From: Cristatella mucedo
Taxonomy: Eukaryota > Bryozoa > Phylactolaemata > Cristatellidae
DNA: 64,000 nucleotides
Direction: 5' to 3'
Assembly: GCA_009760855.2 (NCBI GenBank)
Contig: WPIO01000148.1
Span: 776,501 to 840,500, forward strand
The position numbers and the translations under genes were made by a program. Position 1 is the stretch's first letter, and every line of letters starts with the position of its first letter. The notes beneath the pieces were generated by a model. That model had not been told where the DNA came from. It did not search any database and worked only from the letters and a program-made list of their open reading frames with translations. This document shows positions 1 through 58,537 of this stretch, one piece after another.

Positions 1-199
1 CCGGTAGGACTTGCAGGCCGCCCCGTCCAGATAGGCAGGGGATAGGCCTGCAAATCAAAGGGAAGGGGGCAGGGAGTTCAAGTTCCACACCTAACAACCA
101 GCCAGAGCCCATGCCGTAACGCTTGAGCGCTGAAGCAAAACCCGAGGACAAGGTACTTTCTTCACACGGCAAGCTCATTTCCCAAAACGCCAAGCTTGC

Positions 200-415
200 T
201 TGATAATAATAATAATGCACTTGATAAAGCACCCTCAGAGAACTCAATCTCTTTTCTAGGCGCTTTACATTTGCTGCAAAGGGAAATGCAATTGAATGGT
301 GAGTAATATCATGCCTGATAAACAAACAACACGAATAACATGGTTAGGGGTGACATGCACAGGGTCAGCATGCAAATGTGGTTAGTAGCAGCATGCAATA
401 GCACCTATGCAATTG
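200..415 (-). mobile_element. LINE-A 3' end (3' UTR and tail)
   Basis: The (AAT)n tail, then the reverse complement of the LINE-A 3' UTR, including the conserved CTCAGAGAACTCAATCTC, TTTACATTTGCTGCAAA and the ACATGGTTAGGGGTGACATG stretch. It is 5'-truncated, typical of target-primed reverse transcription. Confidence 0.8.
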
Positions 416-639
416 CAGTACAGTTTCAGTGGTGCCCAGCAAAGATAATACGTGCTCAAGATGGGCTTAGTGATAAATTGTATCAAACACTACAGGGAGA
501 TCCAACAGAACTAGCAGGGAGACACTCCATAAGTCAGTATTCCCAAAAAGACCACTATACACTCACGGCAGATAATGACTCAGCGAAGTGATTAGCTCTA
601 AAGCCTGCTCACTTGCAGGTTTGAGGTTTTGATATACGA

Positions 640-815
640 GTATAGCTGGTCTACCACTACGAGTTCCAGTGTCTTTGCCAGGAATGGCAGTTGGGACACT
701 GGGGTGAATTTGCTCTAGTTCTCCTGGCCTAGTGTCAGCAACTTAATAAAGGACCTAACAACATCTTTTTTGAATGATACAAGGACAAGACTTGAGTGTA
801 AGGACATAATAATTA
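640..815 (-). mobile_element. LINE-A reverse-transcriptase fragment
   Basis: About 170 bp resembling the minus-strand RT segment at 22225-22400, which encodes the upstream RT region ending NLSNYRP. It is degenerate and carries stops. It may belong to the same old insertion as the 200-415 tail. Confidence 0.5.
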
Positions 816-1844
816 CGTGGCTAACGATGGGCAGCTGAGGACGACCTAGCCTGAAGGCAAACGCAAGCAGCACCGAAGCAGCAGCAGGTCAACAAGAAAG
901 TGGCCAACCAATCAGTGCTTGCATGGACAAGGCGAAAGCTGGATCCCAAAAAAGAATCGACACATACGGTATAGCCGAGGCGTTTATTCGCGAATCTTGG
1001 CCAACAAGTCGAGGTTCTTGTCACGGCAGGATGGCAAAAAGAAGAGTAGCACTAGGAGAGGCAGAGCCGACCTCATTCGGTTAGGTTGGCTAACCCAGGC
1101 AGCACCACCACACGCCCGGCTGCTAAAGCTCTGGCACGAGGAGACGTGACAGGATCCTGCGAGGGGTTAGGGAAAGGGGGTTGCACGGCAGTGCCCTAAC
1201 AGCAGATGGATAAGATTCAAGCCAGCCGCACGGCCAGCAAGTGAGCGGCCAAGAACTCAAATGAAGGAACGAGGAAAAAGCTCGCGGGAGCTTCAAAAAA
1301 GTGGCCAGGTCATAGCAAAACTCAGCAGCCTGCAGCAACGCGCCGCAGCCCCCCCCCCACCACTGCAGTCAATGCTGGCCAAGTCGGCCACTTTGATGCC
1401 AAAACATCGTTTAGCCAGATAAGGCAGAGATAAGCTGATCCGATTAACTGCTTAACTGCTGAAGTGGACCACGACCAGGAGCCACAAGCTATGGGGCATC
1501 TCTAAAAACCGCCCGAGCAAATAGCGCAAATACAGTCACAGGCAGTAATAGGCCATCACAGAGGCATGCCTGCTTCGTGGAATACTGGCTACATGGCGGC
1601 AGGTCGGTGAGGAAAGCCAGCACATGAGCTGGCGCCCGCGACCGACCAGACCAGCAATAGAACACGAGCAGCCACGCACTGCTATACTGTGCCTGCCGCT
1701 AGGGGGAGCCCTGAGCAGCCCAGGGCTGCAGGGTGGTCAAGCGGACAGGACAAGCAGGCACACGAGCATGCAACACCGACCGAAGTAGCTGAACACTCTT
1801 GTCCTGTTTGTCTCGGGCAGCAGCTAATAACAGTGATAATGACA

Positions 1845-1930
1845 ATAACAATAATAATACGTCGTTGGTATAGCACCCAAAGAGAACCTAATCTCTACCC
1901 AGGCGCTTTACAACTCGCTGCAAAAGAATA
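1845..1930 (-). mobile_element. SINE1-type 3' end
   Basis: An (AAT)n tail followed by TATAGCACCCAAAGAGAACC and CTCTACCCAGGCGCTTTACA, which is the shared SINE1/LINE 3' stem-loop in reverse orientation. It is too short to decide between SINE1 and LINE. Confidence 0.55.
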
Positions 1931-3177
1931 AGCACCCAAACATTGGAGACATGCACGGTATCATGCGCGCTAAAGCAAACACGAAGCTCTGCATCTCGGG
2001 ACCACCGGTTAGCAAAATCTCTAGGTGGTAACATGCACTGAATCTCGCACATGTGATCACACAAAGCAAACTGGAACAAAAGAAAGTGTCAGCAGCCAAG
2101 ACCCCCCCCCCCCACCAGCTAAATGCCATCAAGTAGTAGGGAACGGCTGAGATGGTTTAAAAAAATCTGAGCAAAATCGCTTCACTAAAGATAAGCCCTT
2201 GGAGAGAAAAAGGAAAAAGCTTAGCCCAGCAAGCCAGGCAGGCAGCCCCTCACTACTCCATCCGATGCAGGCACAGCGACTTCATCGATCAGCCACATTG
2301 ACAGGCAGATTGAGTCAGCAGCATACACGGTGCTGTCACAGCCAGCCTGCCCATGCCATGACTGGTCGTGCGGTAGCCACATTAGCCTGTGGTGCATTGC
2401 TGAGCAGGGCAAACCCTTAGCCGAGAGTGGCAAGCGACCCGAGTGTGCAACCCCGGTGAGCACTCGGCGGCGCCACGGCCGTGAATGTCGACTCGGTCGC
2501 TATACACGACAATAAAAATCGGTCGCAGAGACAGAGAACTCTGCCGCAGCCTGACCACGTAGAATAGGCACGTAATCGATCAGCATAGCAAACAAGCCAT
2601 CCACAAGCTGCAAGTACACACACAGCGTGTGCTGCGTACACACTGCAGCTGCTGCTTGGTGTAGTATCACCAGCCTCGAGACTAATTGCTCGAACCATCG
2701 CGGCGTTTTGGATAGTGAATACCATAGCGACAAGCGATCCTGGACCCAGTGCAAGCGCCTAGCACCCGTGCACGCCACACGCCACACAGACGAGCCATCT
2801 TTCTCAAACTGTCCACACCCGTGAAGCGAGAACAGCGGTCAAGAAGACAGCACGGACCGCCTCAGGCCCGACTCGATCCGAATTGCACTCACAAGCGGCT
2901 GACGGGAAGATGGAATCGTCTCGCGCTATGCGCGCTGAATAACCTGAATTCGACACTGAATAACGGATGCGCAGCCAAGTCGACGCTCTGGTTTCGACAG
3001 TCTGGCTGTTCGGCCGCCATTGGCTCGGCACTCACGCACGCACCCGCTCCGTACATGACAGGGCCACCGACAATGGCGGGAGTAGACTCGCTGCTGGCCT
3101 GCCCTTTCCCCGCGAAGAGTGCACGGAGAAAGTGGGGTGAGGAGCCGGGAGAGGTTGGCGGCGCCGCAAGCTCGCAC

Positions 3178-50246
<47,069 letters not shown>

Positions 50247-51083
50247 GGCCACCGCTCACCCAGGGATGCCGGCTGGGGGCGACGACCAGCGGCCAACCTG
50301 TGAACACCACCTTCTTGAGCTGCAGAGCAAAGTTAGGCAGCGGTTCACAGTAGTCAGGGAAACGAGGCGATCTTGGAGCTGGGAAGATCCGCCGCTGCGC
50401 AAATACATATGACAAGTGAAGTGGCCCTGCGACCCCGCAATAAGCAGCGGCGGCAAAGAGACAACCGGGTATTCAAGCTCAAGCCACGGCACTCCTGTCT
50501 GTATGAGAAGCAAAGCCGGATAGATAAATAGCATACGGCGACTACCCACAGGTCCAGGCACCACGTCGCGATTATACGAGAAGAATTAGCGACGACCGCA
50601 CGACCCGAGCCACACGTTCCAAGTTGGCGCTCGTAAGTTTCGCATCAGCGGCGTTCTTGAACGACAAGGCCGAGAAAATGCTACTGAGGCTCGGTCGGCT
50701 TGCCGGGTGCGCGGCTTCCACCACGGCAGTATCACGTATTGCTCAACGCAGCATCGCTCGCTGTGACTTAAATAGGAGGGCAGAGAAAAAGGCCTACGAG
50801 CCGCTAACTGAGCTCAATGTTTATTGGTCACGGCCCGTAAGCGAACGTGGAAGCGTTACCGCCGCGGCGGCGCTGCCGCAATAATGGCTAGAGGGGGCAT
50901 TTACTGGACATTCAATTACGAAAGGCCTGCGAGGTCGCACTAGCCGCAAGCCCTCGCTACGACAGACAGTCTTCTGCGACGCCCACGCTTTGTCCACAGC
51001 TCCTATGTTACGGCCGCGTCTATCGCTCTGCGGATATTTACATACGCGAGGCTGCGGCCACATCCGACGCGGCGCTTCCGAAA

Positions 51084-51179
51084 ATGGCGGGCTTTGTGAA
51101 CCGGGCGGCTCGAGCGGCTACCTGGGGGGCCGGCGCCGCACCCCAGCTGTACCGAACACCCTTATCGAGCAGTGATTAA
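51084..51179 (+). CDS. Short ORF at the YY1-like site in the CpG block
   Basis: A 31-codon ORF, MAGFVNRAARAATWGAGAAP..., starts inside the YY1-like motif and ends in TAA. Arg/Ala-rich and free of acidic residues at its start, it resembles a mitochondrial presequence and could be a first coding exon or an upstream ORF of a plus-strand transcript. A weak donor (CT|GTACCG) lies inside it. There is no other evidence for a plus-strand gene here. Confidence 0.2.
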   Translation: MAGFVNRAARAATWGAGAAPQLYRTPLSSSD

Positions 51180-51642
51180 CCTTGAATTAGTGTGCTCTTG
51201 GTAGAGATAAAAAACGAAACTTTGCCCAGCGTAGCTTTCTGGTAAACATTTTCGCGAAGGTGTGTCGTTTCCGATAAGGCGCGGGGTGTGGTCACTCGCC
51301 TCGGCGTCCACAGCTACCATAGCGGCGGCCGCGGGGCCGCCTTCATTTAAAGATGGCTGGAGATACGCTGGCCGGCCCATAGCGTTTGTTCGTTCAGGCC
51401 ATTTTCGCACTTCGTGAGCACACTCGAACGCCTGTGGCATCTTTGGCAAGAGTGCCTTAACGGTCATGCGGTGTGCTTCATTGCGATGGATAATGAGCGA
51501 AAATGCTTGAGATCGTTGCGCCAAATTATTTGCACAGCATCGTCGCCTCTCACTGCAGATGGGCCACTAGACTTCGAGTTTAAAGAGCATCAAGAGACAG
51601 CTTTCTTAACCACTGGTCTGCCATAGAGTCTGGTGAGCCGCG

Positions 51643-51825
51643 ATGGCGCACTTGGTAAGGCGGTTGCTTTTCACGACCTTGGTCCCGATGTCGTGGGTTC
51701 TAATCCTGCGGTTGGCGATCCTTTATCACCACTGCAAGTGGCGGTGGTAGCCTTAAAGGCTCTTCTGTCGCTATACAAAAGAGGCTGTTAAATCAGCTAG
51801 CATTTAATTTAATTTTAATTTCTAA
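51643..51825 (+). mobile_element. SINE2
   Basis: The tRNA-like head GATGGCGCACTTGGTAAGGC (A box) and TCGTGGGTTCTAATCCTGCG (B box), then the body GGTAGCCTTAAAGGCTCTTC, CGCTATACAAAAGAGGCTGT and an A/T-rich tail. Nearly full length, inside the CpG block. Confidence 0.85.
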
Positions 51826-52447
51826 TTTAATAGAGTCGGTCGCTCGGCCTCCTGCGTGCTAAAGTGTGAAACTTATTACCCCGAACCTCAGCATTGCTAG
51901 CGTACACGCGCGAACCGATTGCAATTTTCCGTTCGCGAGCGTTCAGTCTGGCAGTTTATGCTATCGACCAAGAGTAGCGAAGAAAATAGTTGATTTGGAT
52001 ACGCTGCGCTCCTAAAGAACCGCGCGGACTATCGAGATGCCGCGTCATTCGAAACGGAAACGAGCGTAAATCCCGGCGAGACACGTAATCGCGCTTTTAA
52101 TCAAAGTAATGCGCGACAGAACCGCGACGCCTCGGCGCGTGCATACAAGCATTAGGACGCGCGATGCAAGCCTGTCACGTGCGATACAATCCTAGCCGCG
52201 CGCGATACAAGCCTCGGCATGTGCGGTACAAGCCAGGCTGCGGGCTCGGCTTCGGGAGCCGTAAACGCGGCTATTTACCAGTGTCAAAGCCGCTGGGCAG
52301 CTCGACCAGTTCGTCTGCCTCAAAAGACCGCAGCGGCCGTTAGCTATTTTACGGAACCACGCCAAAGGCATGGATGTCGGCGCCGCGGGACAGTTACGAA
52401 AACGCTTCGTTGATTGAAGAAAGCCATATCTCAACGTCTGTGTAAGA

Positions 52448-52502
<55 letters not shown>
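52448..52502. repeat. (CG)n next to (GA)n
   Basis: About 15 bp of alternating CG followed directly by about 40 bp of GA, within the CpG-rich block. Confidence 0.95.
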
Positions 52503-52503
<1 letters not shown>

Positions 52504-52709
52504 TGATAGCGTCCGTACAAGCCCATGGAAGCAGGAGGGCCGAGAGCGTTGGTCACATGACCGGCTATCCAGCTGGCAAGCGATTTCCAATTCGTTGGCT
52601 TAAAATTCAGCGGGCGAGCCGTGGTAAGGGGCTTAGCCACCATCTCATACGGAAAAGCTAGCCCTCTACTCTACGTTATTATTCGGTTCGTTGCAACCCA
52701 ATCTTTCCA

Positions 52710-52885
52710 ACTGGCGTGATGGCACACTAGGTAAGGCGGTTGCTTTCACGACCTCGGTCCCGAGGTCGTGGATACGATTCTGGGCGATTCTTTATCGCCA
52801 CTGCGAGCGGTGGTGATAGCCGTAAAGGCTCTTCTGTCGCTATGCAAAAAGAGGCTTTTTAATCAGCTAGGATTTACTTCCGAAA
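52710..52885 (+). mobile_element. SINE2
   Basis: GATGGCACACTAGGTAAGGC (A box), the 11-bp hairpin at 52747-52770, a decayed B box (GGATACGATTC), and the body to AAAAAGAGGCTTTTTAATCA. Confidence 0.85.
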
Positions 52886-53109
52886 GCATTAGAAGAATTA
52901 CTGAATTATTGCCATTGCTCGATTTGCATTCAGTGGGCAATGCTCAGCCGTGGCAGCCACGGACAGAAACTCTCTCCTGCCCACAAGCAGGCCACGAAGC
53001 CGAAGAGGCGGATTCCGGATGCATTAGTGCAAGCATTCGCTCAAAAGTGTGGATATCACTATCGACAGAAGTCCCGTATGCTATATGAATAAATAAATAT
53101 ATAAAATTT

Positions 53110-53245
53110 ATTTATGTATTTATTTAAATCTTTTGTATAACACACTCGAAAACTTAATCTCTATCCAAGTGTTCTACTTGAGCCGCTAGGCTTGAGTCCA
53201 CAGCTTTGGGCGTTAAATGCGAGCATCTCGCCGCTGGGTCATAAT
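53110..53245 (-). mobile_element. SINE1, diverged
   Basis: AATCTTTTGTATAACACACT, AACTTAATCTCTATCCAAGT, then CTAGGCTTGAGTCCACAGCT and GAGCATCTCGCCGCTGGGTC. It is the most diverged SINE1 here. Confidence 0.6.
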
Positions 53246-53249
53246 GGTG

Positions 53250-55300
53250 CGCCACGACATCCTTTGACTTATTGGCATTTTAAAAGAAGCAATACCCGCT
53301 TGCTCCTTAGAGCATTCGCTTCAAGTTACATTTCTATAAATTTCCCTTTGCTTGCTCAAGCATGGGCAGAGATTTTGCACGCTATCGCTAATCAATTGAC
53401 ACGCTTCCTGTTCAGCATATTCAAGGAAACTATACAAGAGTTTAGCTCTATTGGACCACTATAGAAGTTTTTATTCGCACTTATATTATTCGATTATTAT
53501 TAGGTCTTTATTAGATTTGAAAGAGCTCAAAATAAGGCTATAACCTCCGGGAACATGCCTGTATTGTACTAGCAGTTGCGAGTACGCGCGTACAGTCTAG
53601 GGGCACTGTATTATTCTCTCCCCTGAAAGCCCGATTGCCCCCTCCAGGTCGGCTTCAAGGCTTCCTGAACGGGTCATTCAGAAAAGGGGACGGTGTGCTA
53701 CATGCTCGTCACGTGTCGTCTCTTCAGCGCGTAGCTTCAAAGGTTCTCGAAATGGGGACCACCCTTAACTTTTTTGATGGGCTAAATGGCTGCTAATGTT
53801 AAAGGCCGATAGCTAATAATAGTAATAATGCTTCGTTTGAATAGCATCTTGACAGAAATTACTCTTGAGACAACGGCGTTGGTGTTGAGTTGTGCTCTAG
53901 GCCACTGAGCCGTGCGATAGTTGGTGTCCGCAGTGACCGCTGCTGAACACCCGTAACCCTCCTTCACTGTCAAATAAACCTGTATATATTATGCATATCG
54001 AATTTTTTGTATCGTGGTACGGTCGCTCTTCGTTATTACTGTTCTGCTATTGTCACTATCCCTGTGTGCATTGATGCTGCACATGTGAGTCGTGAATGCT
54101 GTGAATCCAAGCTACGGAGCTCGATCTGCATTCGCCGCGAATCGGCCGATACTGGCACAGGGACGAGAGCGGCTTTTTCGGCCTTGTTCTGACCGGACGT
54201 GGAAGCAGCTACACCTCCATTTTTAATACTCATTAAAAGCGCTTTACAAGTCCCTGCTAGAGAATCCGTACCCAAGGGCTAATGGCATGCACACTATCAA
54301 GCATGCAAAACGCACCGGTATCGTGTGCTAGCCTCATGCTAAAAAAGTAAACAGGAAGACACTCGTGGCCATCTGTTAATAAGACCTCAGGCTCTGGCTA
54401 ATGGTAGACGCTGAGTCGTACATAAGGTACGCTCGAAAAGCACAGAGGAACAGAACAGAGAATACTTACTGGGGCTAAGGATAAGCTGACCGGAACATAT
54501 TTTGCAGAGACTTAAAAGATGCAAGTTGATTTCAGTACGCTACCGTTGCCTGAAGCGAGTTCCAGACTTCCAGCGCATACGAGCTGAAGGCCCGATCGCC
54601 AAAAGATTTCAATTTAATGAGAGGGATGGCAAGATGGTGATTAGTTAGGGAAATCGTGATTTAACCTCCAGCGGGGGTCAAGTAGTGGACGCGTTTGGTT
54701 AAAAGGTGGCGCTTTATAGTACGTACTTAATTTCGATCCATATTACTTGAGTGCATAAGGGAATGCATCTTTACTGCTCGAGGCTTTACGGTATCTTTTG
54801 TCCTCTTTCTCCTTTGCCTAATCCTATTTATTTATACACGCCAGTGTATAACTAGTTCTAGCGATGTCCTATAGACAATCTCCCGTAGAAACCGCTATTG
54901 AGCTACTTGAGCCTGCTGAGAGACAAGAGTGTCTTGCACAGTGCAAGTCGCTTGAGAGTAGGTGTCGTTGCGTAAGAATTGTGGATTGACTTGAAGCAAA
55001 AACTCTTGCCACCAACTCGGCCCACCTAGGAAAAGAGGCAGCTGCTACCGGCTTGTGCACTTTTCGCACCGGCTTGCAGCATCACTTACATGGAACAAGC
55101 TCTCGCTTTTTGTAGCAAAGTCTGTCTGTCATTTCTGTCGCGAGCCCTGGATGATCTCCTCGGTCTGGTACAAACCGCGAGGACCGTATCGGTATCGGTT
55201 AGTGCGTGCCTACTGCACACAGCCGACGCTGAGTACACACTCGGCATATGATGGGTGGAAGCAGTGAGCACTCAAACCTGCTTTATGAACAATAGAGACG
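53250..55300. other. Intergenic, mostly unassigned
   Basis: Apart from the LINE fragment at 54480-54690, nothing was recognised. It separates the CpG block from the COPZ 3' end. Confidence 0.4.
54480..54690 (-). mobile_element. LINE ORF2 C-terminal fragment
   Basis: The minus strand resembles the KSFGDRAF..YA..VWNS region (GCGCATACGAGCTGAAGGCC, GATCGCCAAAAGATTTCAAT). Probably LINE-C. The 3' end is missing. Confidence 0.5.
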
Positions 55301-55304
55301 TGCT

Positions 55305-55460
55305 GGTTTGGCCTGGTGGTCTAGGTGCTCGCCTCGAAGCAAAGGCCAAGTACATGCACAATGACCAAGGTCGTGTGCTTGAGCCATCGAGTGGCATCCG
55401 TGAAGCGCCGGAATGGAGATCAAGTTCTCTATTCAGGGCACTATACAAATGAGTTCTATT
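55305..55460 (+). mobile_element. SINE1, diverged
   Basis: TGGTTTGGCCTGGTGGTCTA, GGTGCTCGCCTCG, B-box region GGTCGTGTGCTTGAGCC, then GGAGATCAAGTTCTCTATTC and GGGCACTATACAAATGAGTT. Confidence 0.7.
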
Positions 55461-56189
55461 TTTATTTTTCCCTGGAGTCATTCATTTGTCCTGGGCGGTT
55501 GCTATGTGTAACGTCAGCTGGGGGTGACGCCGCTGGGCCAAGCCTGCCTTTTAAGTTGAGGCGAGAGAGGCGTGAGGTGTCCTTTGGCAATCTGTCAAGG
55601 ACTCTCGGATGGCTAGAATGTCGGTCCCCGTCGCTCATTGTGAACGATGGATGAAGTGCCCGCGTTTCAGGACGTCGTGTCCGTCCAGTCACGGACAGAT
55701 AGGATATACCAGCTGTTTGGGACTTAAGTGCCCTAGTAATGCACGAGCTTCCACGTGGTATATTTTCCATAGGGGCCCCCTGGGCTGCAGCCCTCAGCGA
55801 GCTGCAACACGCCGGAGAGTCCTGTTATACCGCCACTAGTACGTTCTAGGGATAGTATTTTTGTGCTAGTATCCCGGGACACTGTCCGGTCGCCGTCGAG
55901 GATTGCTGGAGCCAAGGGGTCGACTTCCCAGGTTCGTTACGCTTGCATCATTATAATTCGGTGTCCCCCATATAGACCGACCCAGGGTTTCTCAGTAGTA
56001 TTGTTTAGTTCCCAATTTATTCTTGGCATTCGCGATATTTTTATAAATAGATTAAGCAAATGTTCGTTCGTCTGGCGCTAGCCGTGCGACGGCCACGTGG
56101 CTATGGGCCGGATTAACTGCAGAGAGGGAAATAGCTTATCCCCATAGTCACGGTTACAAATGTACAAAAAGCCATGCGGTGGCAATCGC

Positions 56190-56318
56190 CGAGCTGGTAT
56201 GGTCCACTGGTTAAGGTGCTCGCCCCGACCAAGGTCTGGCTGAGGTCGTGGGCTCGAGCCCCGAGGCATATGTGAAGTGCCTGAACGGAGATTGTTCTCT
56301 TGGGGCGCTATACAAATG

Positions 56319-56322
<4 letters not shown>
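56190..56322 (+). mobile_element. SINE1, reference copy
   Basis: The clearest full-length copy. A box TGGTATGGTCCACTGGTTAA; B box GGTCGTGGGCTCGAGCCCCG; body GCATATGTGAAGTGCCTGAA; terminus TTCTCTTGGGGCGCTATACA. The tail runs into (TA)n. Confidence 0.9.
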
Positions 56323-56387
<65 letters not shown>

Positions 56388-56450
56388 CAAACGCATGCAC
56401 ACACACACACACACACAACACACACACATGCACACACACACACACAAACA
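56323..56450. repeat. (TA)n then (CA)n microsatellite at a SINE1 tail
   Basis: About 54 bp of TA, then CA repeats with GCATG interruptions. Confidence 0.95.
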
Positions 56451-56539
56451 AACATATATGTATATAATCAGCGACTACCATCGTGGTGATCGGAGAAAGG
56501 TGACTAGTGCAATGAGGTGACTGATATACTAACAGCCAA

Positions 56540-57060
56540 ATCGCAGAATGTAGCTTCAAAACTGCCACCGTGAACAAAATACAGAACACCCTCGGTGAGA
56601 GTTGCATGTGCAATCAGGTGCTTTGAAAACGGCAGCTCGGATTGTCTGTCGTGAGCATTGCAGTTGCCACATAACACACTTCTTGCCAACCTGTACTGGG
56701 TCCCAATAAGCAGCAAATGTGAAGCGCCTAGAAAGAGATTGATTTCTCTGAGGGCGCTTTATCAAGTGCTTTACTATTATTATAATAAAGCAGCCTATAG
56801 TCTTCAAGCTTCTGTCATTCACTTTTAGGTCCCTTCATTCTCTGGCTCTATCCTATCAGAACTATCCCCCCCTGCCAGACCAGGCATAGTACGACCTGCT
56901 GATGACTCATTAAGTCGTTTAGCTATACCTCGTACGAACCTCAAATCCTTTGGAGAACGTGCCTTTTGTTCATATGCTCCCACCTGACTTGACATTTGCA
57001 AAGTAGCTTAAACGCACCTGTTTATCGCAGCATTCATTGGGCCCCTGGAATAGGCCCAAA
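56540..57060 (+). mobile_element. LINE-A fragments, two in series
   Basis: First, an ORF2 remnant and a LINE-A terminus (GAAGCGCCTAGAAAGAGATT, GGGCGCTTTATCAAGTGCTT) at 56540-56790. Then another ORF2 C-terminal stretch (TTTTAGGTCCCTTCATTCTC, CAAATCCTTTGGAGAACGTG) at 56810-57060. Both decayed. Confidence 0.7.
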
Positions 57061-57074
57061 ACCCACTTTTCTCC

Positions 57075-57500
57075 ACCATCTTTGCACTAAATTAAAATCT
57101 TGATAATTGAGCCTTCAGGTCGTATGCACCAAAAGTATGAAACTGGCCTTTGGGTATGGGCACCTCCTGCAATGACCTTGTGTCTTTTAAATCTAAGCTG
57201 AAGAAGCACTTGTTCCGGCTATCCTTTCTTTTGCTGCTGTGAATATGCCTATTTTGTTCCAGTGTGCTTTGATTGCACGCCTGTACATGATTCAGTGCAA
57301 GTTAGTAACCTGAGATCTTACAAACCCGTGGTCATGAGTGTCTTCATGTTTGTTTCATAACGCTTGCCTAGGCATGATAACTGCTTTTGCATGCTTGATC
57401 CCATGCATGTCACTAATCCATGGGTACTGATTCTGTTGTAGTGAGTATTAAAGCACATGGATAGAGAAAAGCTCTCTTAAAGTTGTAAGGATCGTGATGT
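57075..57500 (+). mobile_element. LINE-C
   Basis: Parallel to the copy at 19440-19905: KLKKHLFRLSF-like C-terminus, GTACATGATTCAGTGCAAGT, GCATGCTTGATCCCATGCAT, terminus AGCACATGGATAGAGAAAAG. The 3' end is more decayed. Confidence 0.6.
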
Positions 57501-58069
57501 GAGTGGGTGAACCCGAGCCTACGGCACTGCAGCTACCTGTTATCGTGTGCCGGTACTAGGCTGGCCTCCCACTCTCGACATTGGCTTTCGAATCAGAGAG
57601 AAGGGTTGCTGCTGCTAGGCGCGAGCCAAGTTGGCAGCCGATCGGAGCTCAGCGTTCCTGAGTCGCAGACGACAGAGCTCGTTCTAGAATATGGTCTTGA
57701 GTTGATGATTCAACGTTGTCGATTACTGTTTAGTATGAGTGTTCTTGAAAGTCGTTTGCTATTCAGCACGACTCACACCTACGCAAAACAAGGTGCTATA
57801 TAAACGACCTATTTTTATTACTATGCGATCTGAAATGTCTTGGTTTACCAAAAACAACGTGGCTGCTGCTTGGTTTTGGCGATCGGTAAAGCAAGCTAGC
57901 TGCAATTCCAGCAGTAAATTCTAAGAATGTCTAACTGATGTGCACTGCTTTGGTGTGGCCAGCACAGATATCGTTCACCATTGTTTCTCTACATCTTGCA
58001 GAGTTACAGGATGCTATAAACGATACTGTGTCATTGGTAATGTGAGGAGGCAAACAAGGTAATTCTATA

Positions 58070-58185
58070 ACTGGTTTGGTCCAGCGGTTAAGGTGCTCGC
58101 CCCGACCAAGGTCCAAGGCATATGTGAAGCACCTGAATAGAGATTAAGTTCTCTTGGGGCGCTATACAAATGAATTATATTTTTT
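58070..58185 (+). mobile_element. SINE1 with internal B-box deletion
   Basis: CTGGTTTGGTCCAGCGGTTA and GGTGCTCGCCCCGACCAAGG join straight to CAAGGCATATGTGAAGCACC, so the B box is missing. The terminus TCTCTTGGGGCGCTATACAA is intact. It lies about 300 bp past the COPZ stop. Confidence 0.82.
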
Positions 58186-58489
58186 TATACAACAGATTGT
58201 ATTTTTACATTTCTGCCATCTCTACATTCCACAAAAGAAGCGTGAAGTGCCTTCGGCAATTTTTACTGGTTCAAGTATGGGCTGCCGATGAATCTGCTGC
58301 GGGATACTGCCAGGTGATCTTGGTCATGTAAGATAGCCACGTAAATAATTCAAATGTGACTGTGCAAGTAAGCTCGAGGACATTGCTGGCTGTAGTATCC
58401 ACATTGTGGCTCACGGTCACTCAGATAAGACGCCTGCTGTTCTCGAAGTGGCGTTCGGAAACTGCCAATTGATCATTCGCCAACTGCTA

Positions 58490-58537
58490 TCACTTCAACA
58501 GTGACCATTTGATCTGCTCCTTAGCACTATTTAATAC
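58490..58537 (-). CDS. COPZ1: COPZ terminal coding exon with stop
   Basis: A 48-nt exon after a poly-T tract and GTTTAG. It encodes [15 protein letters not shown] and ends in TGA. The length and sequence match the C-terminus of zeta-COP proteins. No clear poly(A) signal was identified just downstream. Confidence 0.93.
   Translation of the reverse strand, partial: VLNSAKEQIKWSLLK

Larger units (their letters stand above)
1..3177. other. Sequence downstream of exon 19
   Basis: Apart from the repeat fragments at 200-815 and 1845-1930, no exon, RNA gene or repeat family was recognised. The next exon of the coiled-coil gene is expected at lower coordinates. Confidence 0.5.

Noticed and set aside
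56190-56262. A tRNA gene
   Set aside because: It has A and B boxes, but the cloverleaf is not complete and the sequence continues into the SINE1 body; it is the head of a SINE.
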